Shown: positions 7,326 through 15,093 of the stretch, one piece after another
Layout: each line of letters opens with the position of its first letter
Position numbering within the stretch: position 1 is the stretch's first letter
Assembly (NCBI RefSeq): GCF_003254705.1
Contig: NZ_QFYR01000001.1
Span: 1,798,001-1,862,000, forward strand
Direction: 5' to 3'
Length of the DNA stretch: 64,000 nucleotides
Source: Phenylobacterium deserti
Lineage (GTDB): Bacteria > Pseudomonadota > Alphaproteobacteria > Caulobacterales > Caulobacteraceae
The notes under the pieces: generated by a model
Told to the model about the DNA's origin: nothing
Database searches by the model: none
Seen by the model: only the letters and a program-made list of their open reading frames with translations
Translations under genes and position numbers: made by a program

Positions 7326-7563
7326 ACTGTTCGATGCTCAGCGCGTCGGCAAGGCGAAGGGTGTGGAGCACCGCGCCGTCAGCATCCTCGATGTCTATCC
7401 GGTGGCTGAGGACCACGCGGCCCGTTTCCTTGATCAACTCGCCAGCCAATCCCCGCGCTTGCTGAACAGCATGGGCGATTGCAGCCGCAAGATCCGGGAG
7501 GTCCTGACCCTCCGGGTCCGGCACGTCCACATAGTCGTGCAGATGGAAATAGTACCGGGCCAT
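7324..7563 (-). CDS. DUF6894-family small protein (79 aa)
   Basis: The 79-aa protein begins MARYYFHLHDYVDVPDPEG, the signature of the small DUF6894 family found in many alphaproteobacteria. That opening is followed by a helix (DLAAAIAHAVQQARGLAGEL) and a strand region (RIDIEDADGAVLHTLRLADAL). Function is unknown. I use ATG 7563; the codon before it, TTG, is in frame but unnecessary. It has no partner in the same operon. The next gene on this strand, a Crp/Fnr regulator, lies 79 bp upstream of it and could be co-transcribed. Confidence 0.8.
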   Translation of the reverse strand: MARYYFHLHDYVDVPDPEGQDLPDLAAAIAHAVQQARGLAGELIKETGRVVLSHRIDIEDADGAVLHTLRLADALSIEQ

Positions 7564-7642
7564 CAAGGCAGAGCGCGCGACCTAACGGTGGAGTTTCCGC
7601 CCATAGCTAATGGTGAGGAGCAAGCGATAAGAGCTCCCAAGC

Positions 7643-8440
7643 CTAGGCGGCCATGATGCGAAGCCGCTCCGAAGGCCGGATGTCCGCCTGAAGGTAGGTC
7701 CGGTTGAAATCTCCCCGTGCCGCCAGCGCATCCCAATCCAGGATGTCGACGGACTTTTGGGCTACTGCGACCGTGCCGCTCAGCGTCTTCAATGTCCGGT
7801 TCACGTGGATCGAGGTCAGGCCGGTAGCATCGGCGAGCTGGGCCTGGGTGAGCGGAAAGTCGAAACGGAGTGCCTGCTTGTCGTCTCCCTGTCGGCAGCG
7901 TGTCGCGGTCTCGCAGAGCAGGTGCGCAATACGTGCTGCCGCACTGCGGCGGCCCAGGTTCACGACCCACTGGGCAAGCACGGCGGCGTCGACCATGCAG
8001 TCCCGCCAGAAGGCCTCCGCCAGCGCGGGATAGCGCGCGGTCATCTCCCGAATGGGGCGATGCGGCACCTGAAGGATCGTCGTCGTAGACAGGGCCTGCA
8101 GGGCGGAGGTGGCGCGCGGCTCCACGACCGAATTCAGGTCGGCCATGTCGCCCGCAATGTGCAGCGCCGTGATCTGGCGCTCGCCGTTGGCGTTCTGATC
8201 GAACCGACCAAGTACGCCGCTCACCACGAAGGTGGCGTGGTCGGTCATCTCCCCTAAGGCGACATGGTCCTCATTGGGGCGCACCTGAGCCGCGTAGACA
8301 GGCAGGTTCAGGACGGCCTCCTGCTCTTCTTTGAGGAGCCGTGATCTTAGGTTGAGGCGATCTAGAAAGGGTTGGAGGTTCGAGCTGTTTCGATGAGCCA
8401 CAAGCAGCGTCCCAACTTTGCAAGCGGGAGCACAACTCAC
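7643..8440 (-). CDS. Crp/Fnr-family transcriptional regulator
   Basis: This cytoplasmic regulator of up to 265 aa has a cyclic-nucleotide-like sensor beta-roll (about residues 45-125, e.g. ATFVVSGVLGRFDQNANGER) and a dimerisation helix. A helix-turn-helix follows at LTQAQLADATGLTSIHVNRT. No Cys cluster for an Fe-S centre is visible in the N-terminus beyond C3 and C7, so it is not a clear FNR. GTG 8440 is the longest start; GTG 8401 is an alternative, neither with a strong ribosome-binding site. Ligand and targets are unknown. Similar regulators are numerous in Caulobacteraceae genomes. Confidence 0.85.
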   Translation of the reverse strand: MSCAPACKVGTLLVAHRNSSNLQPFLDRLNLRSRLLKEEQEAVLNLPVYAAQVRPNEDHVALGEMTDHATFVVSGVLGRFDQNANGERQITALHIAGDMADLNSVVEPRATSALQALSTTTILQVPHRPIREMTARYPALAEAFWRDCMVDAAVLAQWVVNLGRRSAAARIAHLLCETATRCRQGDDKQALRFDFPLTQAQLADATGLTSIHVNRTLKTLSGTVAVAQKSVDILDWDALAARGDFNRTYLQADIRPSERLRIMAA

Positions 8441-8534
8441 TCTCAGCCATCGATGCCTGCGGGCTGAATGATCGATGATGTAAGCCAGTTAACACAGATC
8501 ACTAGGCAGGCCCAATCACACTCATCGTGTCGCC

Positions 8535-8563
8535 GTCCGCTATGGGGCGTAAGCGGACGTCGG
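8535..8563 (+). repeat. Dispersed repeat copy D (short)
   Basis: This partial copy has TCCGCTATGGGGCGTAAGCG and GACGTCGGG. The CGCTATGGG and AAGCGGAC blocks match copies B and C1. It lies in the 213-bp gap between the Crp/Fnr gene and the AhpD-like gene. Confidence 0.35.
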
Positions 8564-8653
8564 GATCCGCGCCGCAAGGGAGATTTGCCCTTGGCGTCGC
8601 CGCCGCTCCGCCTGCTAAGCGGCTCGTCCGGCGACGAGCCGCCGCAGCGCGGA

Positions 8654-9109
8654 TCAGGGGCGGGCTTTCACGGGAAGCCTGAACGGCGCTCCCAAGCGGT
8701 TGAAGGCGTTCGTGGCGGCGATGGTGATCGTAAGATCGACCAGGTCCTTGGGCCCGAACGCGGCGGCAGCGGCCGCATAGGCTTCGTCGGAAGCGTGGGT
8801 CTCGCTGACGTTGGTGACCTCTTCGGCCCAGGCCAGGGCGGCGCGGTACAGGTCTGGAAACAGGTGCGGGACCTCGCGCCAGACGGGAACGAGAACGACC
8901 TTCTCGATGGGCATCGTCTTCAGCAAGTCCCGCGTATGGAGGTCGATGCAATGCGCGCATCCGTTGATCTGCGAGACCCGAAGGAAGACCAGGTGGATCA
9001 ACTCCTCCGGGAGTTCGGTGCTGTGGGTCACGTAGTGGTGCAGTCCGAACAGAGCCTTGGCTCCCTCCGGCGCAACGTTGTGCCAAACAAGGCGGGTGAG
9101 GTCGGTCAT
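8654..9109 (-). CDS. Carboxymuconolactone decarboxylase/AhpD-family protein
   Basis: The 151-aa protein carries the AhpD-type redox motif CAHCIDLHTRDL (CxxC followed by the proton-relay His) after a helical N-terminus (LPEELIHLVFLRVSQINGC). Such proteins act as alkylhydroperoxidases or thiol reductants; the family also contains non-peroxidase members. Start ATG 9109 (MTDLTRLVWHN) has GGAG at good spacing; ATG 9139 is a longer alternative. No reductase partner is adjacent, so substrate and electron donor are unknown. Confidence 0.85.
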   Translation of the reverse strand: MTDLTRLVWHNVAPEGAKALFGLHHYVTHSTELPEELIHLVFLRVSQINGCAHCIDLHTRDLLKTMPIEKVVLVPVWREVPHLFPDLYRAALAWAEEVTNVSETHASDEAYAAAAAAFGPKDLVDLTITIAATNAFNRLGAPFRLPVKARP

Positions 9110-9219
9110 GCGGAGCTCCGTCACGGTGACGCCGTTCATCGGCGATCGGAGCTGTGACGAGACAGCCGCTGCTGGCGTGACATCTGCCGGCGCGAAGTGG
9201 CGGCTTTCGCCGCTGCAGA

Positions 9220-10617
9220 TCAGGGAGCTGCGCCGAGGGCCAGGCCGTAGAGCAGGCCCGCCGCCGCGCAGGCCAGGAGCAGCGGGATCATGCCGACCTT
9301 GAAGCGGAAGGCGGCGATGGCGGCGGCGAGGGCCAGGAGGGCGCTGGGCAGGTTCAGCGAGGACAGCACCGGCAGTTCGAGGTCAGCGCCGAAGCCTTGC
9401 AGACGGACCATGCGCCCGAACAGCACGTGCAGGGCGAACCAAAGGGCGAGGTTCATGATCACGCCGACGACGGCGGCGCTGATGGCGGCGAGGGCGGCGT
9501 TCAGGGCGCGCGCGCCGCGCAGCGCTTCCACGAACGGCGCGCCCAGGAAGATCCAGAGGAAGCAGGGGACGAAGGTGACCCAGGTGGTCAGGGCGCCGCC
9601 CAGGATCGCCGCCGTGAGTGGGGGCAGGCCCGTGGCGGCGCGGAATGCGCCCATGAAGCCCACGAACTGGGTGACCATGATCAGGGGGCCGGGCGTCGTC
9701 TCGGCCATGCCGAGGCCGTCGAGCATCTCGCCGGGCGCGAGCCAGCGGAAGGACTCCACCGCTTCCTGCGCCACGTAGGCCAGCACCGCATAGGCGCCGC
9801 CGAAGGTGACGACGGCCATCCTGGAGAAGAACAGGCCGATCTGGCTGAACACAGCGTCGGGGCCGAGCCAGACGAGGCAGGCGAGCACGGGCGCCCACCA
9901 CAGGACCAGCAGGGCGAGGCTGATCTTCAGCGACCAGGCGAGGTTCGGGCGGGCGTGGTCGGGCGTGCCTTCGCCCAGCACCGTTTCGGCGTCCGCCACT
10001 TCGGCGCCCCCGGCGGGGCCGTGACCGCCGCCCACCAGCACCTGGCGAACGCCCAGTCGGGCGGCGACGAAGCCGAAGAGGCCGGCCGCGGCGATCACCC
10101 AGGGAAAGGGGATCTTGAACACGAACAGGGCGAGGAAGGCGGCGCAGGCCAGGCCCGCCATCAGCGGGTTCTTGAGCGAGCGGCGCCCGACCCGCAGCAC
10201 GGCCTGCACGACCACCACCAGGACGGCGGCTTTCAGCCCGAAGAACAGGGCCGCCACCGGCCCGACCTGGCCGAACAGGGCGTAGAGGATGCTCAGGGCC
10301 ATGATGGCCAGGAAGCCGGGCAGCACGAACAGGGCGCCGGCGACGAAGCCCCCAAGCGTGCGGTGCATCAGCCAGCCGATGTAGATGGCGAGCTGCTGGG
10401 CCTCCGGTCCAGGGAGAAGCATGCAGTAGTTGAGGGCGTGCAGGAACCGCCGCTCGCCCAGCCAGCGCTTCTCCTCCACGAGGATGCGATGCATGACTGC
10501 GATCTGGCCGGCCGGGCCGCCGAAGCTCAGGGCGGCGATCCGCGCCCATACCTTCACGGCTTCGGGGAAGGGGACTTCGGGCCGAGTCGTGAGCTGGTCG
10601 TGTCGGGTCTGGTCCAT
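9220..10617 (-). CDS. chrA: Chromate transporter ChrA, two-domain form
   Basis: This 465-aa polytopic membrane protein has two homologous ChrA halves. Half one has SFGGPAGQIAVMHRILV and later LLPGPEAQQLAIYIGWL. Half two has TFGGAYAVLAYVAQEAV and later ETTPGPLIMVTQFVGF. Both show the ChrA pairing of an FGG motif and a PGP motif. The family exports chromate using the proton gradient. ATG 10617 has AAGGAGC upstream, so the longer frame to 10707 is not needed. No chrB regulator is nearby. Specificity for chromate is by family, not shown. Confidence 0.9.
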   Translation of the reverse strand: MDQTRHDQLTTRPEVPFPEAVKVWARIAALSFGGPAGQIAVMHRILVEEKRWLGERRFLHALNYCMLLPGPEAQQLAIYIGWLMHRTLGGFVAGALFVLPGFLAIMALSILYALFGQVGPVAALFFGLKAAVLVVVVQAVLRVGRRSLKNPLMAGLACAAFLALFVFKIPFPWVIAAAGLFGFVAARLGVRQVLVGGGHGPAGGAEVADAETVLGEGTPDHARPNLAWSLKISLALLVLWWAPVLACLVWLGPDAVFSQIGLFFSRMAVVTFGGAYAVLAYVAQEAVESFRWLAPGEMLDGLGMAETTPGPLIMVTQFVGFMGAFRAATGLPPLTAAILGGALTTWVTFVPCFLWIFLGAPFVEALRGARALNAALAAISAAVVGVIMNLALWFALHVLFGRMVRLQGFGADLELPVLSSLNLPSALLALAAAIAAFRFKVGMIPLLLACAAAGLLYGLALGAAP

Positions 10618-10870
10618 GCGCGCGCTCCTTGGGTCCACGTCATGGCGGACGGGGCCGAAAGAGCGGGTTCTTGGACGCACGGGCGTCTTGATCCGGGCGA
10701 CCCGCACCAGCCCGGGAGGCGTGAACCCTAGCGCCGGGGCGCGAGCGCTTCAACGGGCAGGCCTGCACGCCAGCTGAGGGCGATTTCACCAGATCCTCAG
10801 GTTCCGCTCATGACTGGACGCCGGTGGAGACGGCATGCCTGCGGGCTCACAGTCATGCCTGGAGGCGATC

Positions 10871-11269
10871 ATGAACCGTCGTGCGACCCGTTACCTGCTG
10901 GCCTGGGGCCTGTGCCTGGCCACCGTGGCGCTGATCTATGTGGCGGAGGGGGCGCTGGGGCTGAACGGGCCGCCCAGCCGGCTGACCAAGCGCATCGAGC
11001 TGGCGGTGTTCGCAGCCGGCCTGGTCGGCATCCTGCTGTCGCGGTTCCGGGCGAAGGGGCTGGCGGCGGCGATGTTCGCGACCGGCGCGGCGCAGGCGGG
11101 GGCGTCCATTGCGGCGATCGCCGGCGGCCTGCACGACGGGTCCGCGGGGGCGATCCTCGACATCGTGGGGGTGAACCTGTTCTTCGGTCTGCTGTTCGCC
11201 GCCTCGGGGCAGCTGTTCCGCACCGCGGCCAAGCCGCGGCCGGAGGAGGGCGGGCCTGCTGCGGCCTAG
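10871..11269 (+). CDS. Small four-span membrane protein of unknown function
   Basis: The 132-aa protein begins MNRRATRYLLAWGLCLATVA. Four hydrophobic segments are visible (about residues 8-27, 40-56, 62-85 and 95-115). The C-terminus is charged (AKPRPEEGG). ATG 10871 is preceded by GGAGGCGATC, a strong site, so the upstream in-frame ATG at 10835 is not needed. It has no recognised domain. The next gene, a membrane-anchored winged-helix regulator, begins 80 bp downstream in the same direction and may be linked to it. Confidence 0.75.
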   Translation: MNRRATRYLLAWGLCLATVALIYVAEGALGLNGPPSRLTKRIELAVFAAGLVGILLSRFRAKGLAAAMFATGAAQAGASIAAIAGGLHDGSAGAILDIVGVNLFFGLLFAASGQLFRTAAKPRPEEGGPAAA

Positions 11270-11348
11270 CGGCCCTCGGCGCATCAGCGTCTTGCCGCGA
11301 AAGGCGCCACAGCCTCATCTAGCGGCAGGCGGGCGAGAAGGGCGTGGG

Positions 11349-12365
11349 GTGACGTACAGGTTCGAAGACTTCGTGCTGGATCCGGAGCAGCGGCAGCTGC
11401 GGCGGGGCGACACGGTGGTCCCGATCAGCCCCCGCTACTTCGACGCCCTCCATCTGCTGGTGGCGGAAGCCGGGCAGCTGGTAACCAAGGACCGGCTGCT
11501 GAGCGAGGTCTGGGCCGGGGTTCCGGTGACGGACGAGGCGCTGACCCAGTGCGTGCGGACCCTGCGGCGCGAGCTGGGCGACCAGGCGAGCGCGCCGCGG
11601 TTCATCGCCACCGCCACCAAGCACGGCTATCGCTTCATCGCCCCGGTGAGCCGGCTTGGGGCGGAAGAGCCGGCGCGTGAGGCGGGCGTGGTTGGGTTCG
11701 CTCTGGGCGGGGCGGCGGGCGCGGGGCTGGCGGGCGTGGCCGGCGGGCTGCTCTACGGAAGCCTGGCGATGCCTGGGGCCAGCATGGGCGGAGCCTCGGT
11801 GCTCAGCGTCCTGCTGGTGATCAATGTGGCGATCGGGCTGGTCGGCGGGTTCGGGGTGGCGCTGGGCATGGCGCTGGGCCGGGCGAGCCTCGCCCGCGCT
11901 GGCGTCGGACGCGACCTGGGCCTGGTGATCGGCGGCGCGGTGGGCGGGCTGGCGACGGGCGCGGTCTGCAAGCTGTTCGCCCTGGACCTGTTCGCCCTGC
12001 TGTTCGGCGCGGCGCCGACCGCAATGACCGGCGGGGCCGAGGGACTGGCGCTGGGCGCGACGGTGGCGGCGGGGGCGGTTGTCGGGGCGAGAGCGGGGCG
12101 GGGCCGGCTGGCGCCGGTGCTGGGCGCCGGCCTTGCGGGCGCGGCCGCGGGCGCGGCCATCATCCTGCTGGGCGGGCGGCTGATGGGCGACAGCCTGGAG
12201 CTGCTGTCGGCGACCTTCCGGGCCTCGCGCCTGACGCTGGGGCCGCTGGACGGCGGGTGGAGCCGCGTCGCGCTGGGCGCGGTGGAGGGTTTCGGATTCG
12301 GCGCTGGCGTGATCGGCGGGGCGCGCCTGGGGTGGCGTCAGCTGGCGGGCGCCCGCCCTAGGTAG
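11349..12365 (+). CDS. Membrane-anchored winged-helix regulator (CadC/ToxR-like DNA-binding domain)
   Basis: The 338-aa protein starts at GTG 11349 (TYRFEDFVLDPEQRQLRRGD), with GAAGGGCG upstream. Residues 1-100 are an OmpR/CadC-type winged helix (LLSEVWAGVPVTDEALTQCV, then PRFIATATKHGYRFIAP). From about residue 115 it is almost wholly hydrophobic, with at least six Gly/Ala-rich membrane segments and short loops. CadC and ToxR have a single span and a periplasmic sensor; here the membrane region itself replaces the sensor. Signal and targets are unknown. It may act with the preceding small membrane protein. Confidence 0.85.
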   Translation: MTYRFEDFVLDPEQRQLRRGDTVVPISPRYFDALHLLVAEAGQLVTKDRLLSEVWAGVPVTDEALTQCVRTLRRELGDQASAPRFIATATKHGYRFIAPVSRLGAEEPAREAGVVGFALGGAAGAGLAGVAGGLLYGSLAMPGASMGGASVLSVLLVINVAIGLVGGFGVALGMALGRASLARAGVGRDLGLVIGGAVGGLATGAVCKLFALDLFALLFGAAPTAMTGGAEGLALGATVAAGAVVGARAGRGRLAPVLGAGLAGAAAGAAIILLGGRLMGDSLELLSATFRASRLTLGPLDGGWSRVALGAVEGFGFGAGVIGGARLGWRQLAGARPR

Positions 12366-12401
12366 TGGTCAGCCGCGCGACACGGCGGCAAGAAGCGGTC
12401 G

Positions 12402-13394
12402 ATGATTCCCGGGTCTTCTTCCGAGAGCGACGGCGCTCGCCGGCCTGATCGGGTGCGGCTGGCCAACTGGCTGCTGTTGCGCTTCATCCTGGATGTGGCG
12501 GCGGGCCTACGGGCGTCGCGCAATCCGATGGACGGCGTCATCGTCGCGACCATCTCCCAGGCCAATGTGGCGGCCATCACCCGGGACTTGGAGCAGCAGG
12601 CCCTGTTCGGCGGAGCCGATGCGCCGCCGCCGGACGACCAGCGCCGACCGATCAGCGTCAACGCCCTCGCCAACACCCTGCGCGCGCCGTTCGAGACCGT
12701 GCGGCGCCGGGTTCGGGCGCTGGAGGCCGTCGGGCTGTGCGAGCGGCGGGAAGGCGGGCTGATCGTGCCCACGCGGGTGGTCACCACGCCCGAGTTCCTG
12801 AGCCACGTGAACTTCGCCTACGACCGGCTGCGGCAGCTGCACGCCGACCTGGAGCGGTATGGCCTGCTGCCGTCCCTGCCGCCGGCGGTCACGACGCTGG
12901 AGCCGCAGGCGCGGCCGGTGCGGGCGGTCTCGCGCCTGACCACGGACTTCATCCTGCGGGTGGTGGACGAGGTCACCGCCGAAGTGGGCGATCTGGCCGG
13001 CGCGGTGCTGTTCCTGGAGCTGGTGCGCGCCAGCACAGAGTCGCTGGACCCGGACTTGGTGGGCCTGGGCGCCTGGAGCGGGGAGCAGGTGTTCGCCGAC
13101 GAACTGCGGCGCGGCGTGCGCCCCGCGCGGCTGGCGGTGGAGATCGGCCAGCCGCTGGAGACCGTGCGCCGGCACGTGCGGCGGCTGCAGGAAAACGGCT
13201 GCTGCCGGCGGGCGACGGGCGGCATGGTGGTCGGGCGCGAGGTCATGGGCGGCGCGGCGGCCACGCGAGTGATGGCCGCCAACCTGGTGAGCCTGGACCG
13301 GCTGATGGCGCAGCTGTCGCAGCAGGGCGTGCTGCAGCTGTGGAGCGCGTTGCCGCGCGGTGAGCCGGCTATGACGCGGACCGTGCCGTTCTAG
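12402..13394 (+). CDS. Protein of two tandem winged-helix units, family not recognised
   Basis: The 330-aa protein looks like a ~155-residue unit duplicated in tandem. Unit 1 has a helix-turn-helix at SVNALANTLRAPFETVRRRV (85-104) and a wing ending GGLIVP (118-123). Unit 2 has RPARLAVEIGQPLETVRRHV (240-259) and GGMVVG (273-278). E98/E253 and the flanking TVRR motifs align with an offset of 155. Each unit is preceded by a long helical region and followed by one (FAYDRLRQLHADLERYG; NLVSLDRLMAQLSQQG). DNA binding is inferred. I know no named family. It follows the membrane regulator by 36 bp. Confidence 0.75.
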   Translation: MIPGSSSESDGARRPDRVRLANWLLLRFILDVAAGLRASRNPMDGVIVATISQANVAAITRDLEQQALFGGADAPPPDDQRRPISVNALANTLRAPFETVRRRVRALEAVGLCERREGGLIVPTRVVTTPEFLSHVNFAYDRLRQLHADLERYGLLPSLPPAVTTLEPQARPVRAVSRLTTDFILRVVDEVTAEVGDLAGAVLFLELVRASTESLDPDLVGLGAWSGEQVFADELRRGVRPARLAVEIGQPLETVRRHVRRLQENGCCRRATGGMVVGREVMGGAAATRVMAANLVSLDRLMAQLSQQGVLQLWSALPRGEPAMTRTVPF

Positions 13395-13462
13395 TACTGC
13401 GCGAGATCAGCGACAGCAGATCGCCGAGACGGTGCGGCTGCACAAGGTAATCGTGCTATCTG

Positions 13463-13474
13463 AAGCTTAAGCTT
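13463..13474. promoter_or_regulatory. 12-bp palindrome upstream of the porin gene
   Basis: AAGCTTAAGCTT is a perfect 12-bp palindrome 52 bases before the porin start. GCTATCT at 13455-13461 resembles the -10 element of Caulobacter housekeeping promoters. The palindrome could be an operator overlapping the transcription start. This is a position-based guess. Confidence 0.35.
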
Positions 13475-13526
13475 ATGCTCACCTGAAAGTTCTACTCACC
13501 TCACCAAGAAGAACGAGCTGGTGGGT

Positions 13527-14690
13527 ATGACTATGGTGGCGAAGCGTGGCGCCCTCGCGGCGTGCGTGCTGATGGCCATGGCCGGAGCTGCGCAGGCGCA
13601 GGAGAAGGCCTGGTCGACGGAGATCGTCTACACGGCGGACGTGATGGGGCCGGTGTCCGGCGGCGCAAGCCGCGCGGGACGGTTCCTCGACAACCTGGAC
13701 GTGGTGGTGGACGGGGACCTGGAGCGCATCGCCGGCTGGCGTGGCGCGACTGTGCACGCCCACCTGCTGAACAACAGCGGGGGCAAGCCCAACGACCTGG
13801 CGGGCACGCTGCAGGGGGTGGACAACATTGAGGTCTCGCAGGCGCGCGGGCGGCTCTACGAGCTGTGGGTCGAGCAGGCGCTGCGGGACGGGGCAGTTTC
13901 CGTGCGCGGCGGGCTCTATGCGGTGGACAGCGAGTTCTACAGCACCGAGGCGTCGGGCCTGCTGATCGCGCCGAGCTTCGGGGTTGGGTCGGAATTCGCC
14001 TCCACGGGGCCGAACGGGCCATCGATCTTTCCGCTGACCGCGCTGGCGGTGCGGGTGAAGGCGGAAGGCGGCGGGCGCTATGTGCAGGCGGCGGTGGTGA
14101 ACGCCGAGCCCGCCAGCCTGAACGACGCCGAGGACCTGCAGATGGGGCTGGACGACGGCGCGATCCTGATTGGCGAGGCGGGCCTGCAGGGACCGGCGCA
14201 CGTCGCCATCGGCGCCTGGACCTACACGGAAAAGCAGACGGTGCTGGAGGCGAGCCTTGCGGGCGCGCCAGGGCCGCGGCGGTCCGCGCGCGGCGGCTAT
14301 GTGCTGGCTGAAGGGCCGCTGCCTCAGCGCGCAGGCTTGCCGGCGGCGTCGGTGTTCGTGCGGGCGGGGATCTCGGACGGCCAGACGACGCCGTTCCGAG
14401 GCGGCTGGCAAGCGGGCGTCCGCTTCCAAGGCGTGCTGCCGGGATCGCCGGACAGCGAGGCGTCCTTCGGCGTGCAGCAGGGATTCCTGTCCGGCAGGGC
14501 GCGCGCGGCAGGCGCGGCCGAGGGGCTGGAGCTGGGCGAGGCGGAGAGCGGCTTCGAAGCGACGCTTTCGCAGCGGTTCGGGCGCCTGACCGTGCAGCCC
14601 GACCTGCAGCTGATCCGCCATCCGAGTGGGGACCGCACGCGGGACTTGGCGGTGATCGTGGGCGCGCGGGTCAGTCTGTCGCTGCTCTAG
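13527..14690 (+). CDS. OprB-like outer-membrane porin
   Basis: The product is about 387 aa: a signal peptide (MTMVAKRGALAACVLMAM, cleavage after AGAAQA) followed by a beta-barrel sequence with alternating strands and a C-terminal aromatic-poor last strand ending GARVSLSLL. OprB-family features include the YTADVMGPVSGG opening, the NNSGGKPNDLAGTLQGVDN segment, and GGLYAVDSEFYSTEASGLL. OprB porins pass sugars; the substrate here is not visible. Start is uncertain among GTG 13521, ATG 13527 and ATG 13533. A hairpin follows the stop. Confidence 0.85.
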   Translation: MTMVAKRGALAACVLMAMAGAAQAQEKAWSTEIVYTADVMGPVSGGASRAGRFLDNLDVVVDGDLERIAGWRGATVHAHLLNNSGGKPNDLAGTLQGVDNIEVSQARGRLYELWVEQALRDGAVSVRGGLYAVDSEFYSTEASGLLIAPSFGVGSEFASTGPNGPSIFPLTALAVRVKAEGGGRYVQAAVVNAEPASLNDAEDLQMGLDDGAILIGEAGLQGPAHVAIGAWTYTEKQTVLEASLAGAPGPRRSARGGYVLAEGPLPQRAGLPAASVFVRAGISDGQTTPFRGGWQAGVRFQGVLPGSPDSEASFGVQQGFLSGRARAAGAAEGLELGEAESGFEATLSQRFGRLTVQPDLQLIRHPSGDRTRDLAVIVGARVSLSLL

Positions 14691-14703
14691 ACCAGAGCCC
14701 GGC

Positions 14704-14720
14704 CCGGCAAAAACTGCCGG
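14704..14720 (+). terminator. Hairpin after the porin gene
   Basis: CCGGCA (14704-14709) and TGCCGG (14715-14720) form a 6-bp stem with loop AAAAC, 14 bases after the stop. No T-tract follows, so it is a weak candidate for an intrinsic terminator. Confidence 0.4.
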
Positions 14721-14752
14721 ATGGTTAACGAAAGTAGCCAATCGTTAACCAT
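14721..14752. promoter_or_regulatory. Inverted pair of CtrA half-sites upstream of fliQ
   Basis: ATGGTTAACG (14721-14730) and CGTTAACCAT (14743-14752) are perfect 10-bp inverted repeats 12 bp apart. Each contains TTAACCAT on one strand, the half-site reported for CtrA in Caulobacter. They lie 65-97 bp upstream of the fliQ ATG. The classical TTAA-N7-TTAA spacing is not present. Control of the flagellar export genes by CtrA is known in Caulobacter; here it is inferred from the motif. Confidence 0.7.
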
Positions 14753-14816
14753 GACGTGCGGAAGGTGGGGCCTCGGTCGCTGCGGCGATTCCAGTGGCTT
14801 TGGAGAGGCTTACCCC

Positions 14817-15080
14817 ATGAACGGCGCTGAGGTCCTGGACGTCGGTCGCGACGCGATCTGGCTGACCCTTCAGCTGTCGGCGCCCGTGCTGATCGTGGGC
14901 CTAGTGGTGGGTGTGGGCATCGGCTTGCTGCAGGCCCTGACCCAGATCCAGGAAGCGACGCTGGTCTATGCGCCCAAGATCGTGGCGATCTTCGTGTCGC
15001 TGCTGATCTTCCTGCCGCTGATGGGCGCGCTGATGAGCGGCTTCATGCGGCACATCGCCGAACGAATCGCGGCGATGTAG
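14817..15080 (+). CDS. fliQ: Flagellar type III export protein FliQ
   Basis: This 87-aa inner-membrane component of the flagellar export gate has two transmembrane helices (LTLQLSAPVLIVGLVVGVGI; IVAIFVSLLIFLPLMGALM). Between them is the family loop LLQALTQIQEATLVYAPKI. Length equals the usual 87-90 aa. Start ATG 14817 has GGAGAGG about 12 bases upstream; an in-frame codon at 14721 lies inside the CtrA element and is rejected. It heads the fliQ-fliR-flhB run, with fliR 13 bp downstream. Confidence 0.97.
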   Translation: MNGAEVLDVGRDAIWLTLQLSAPVLIVGLVVGVGIGLLQALTQIQEATLVYAPKIVAIFVSLLIFLPLMGALMSGFMRHIAERIAAM

Positions 15081-15093
15081 CGCCGAGCGCAGG

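Noticed and set aside
13452..13474. Possible insertion or restriction hot spot AAGCTTAAGCTT
   Set aside because: Kept only as a candidate operator; no direct repeats or element ends support an insertion.
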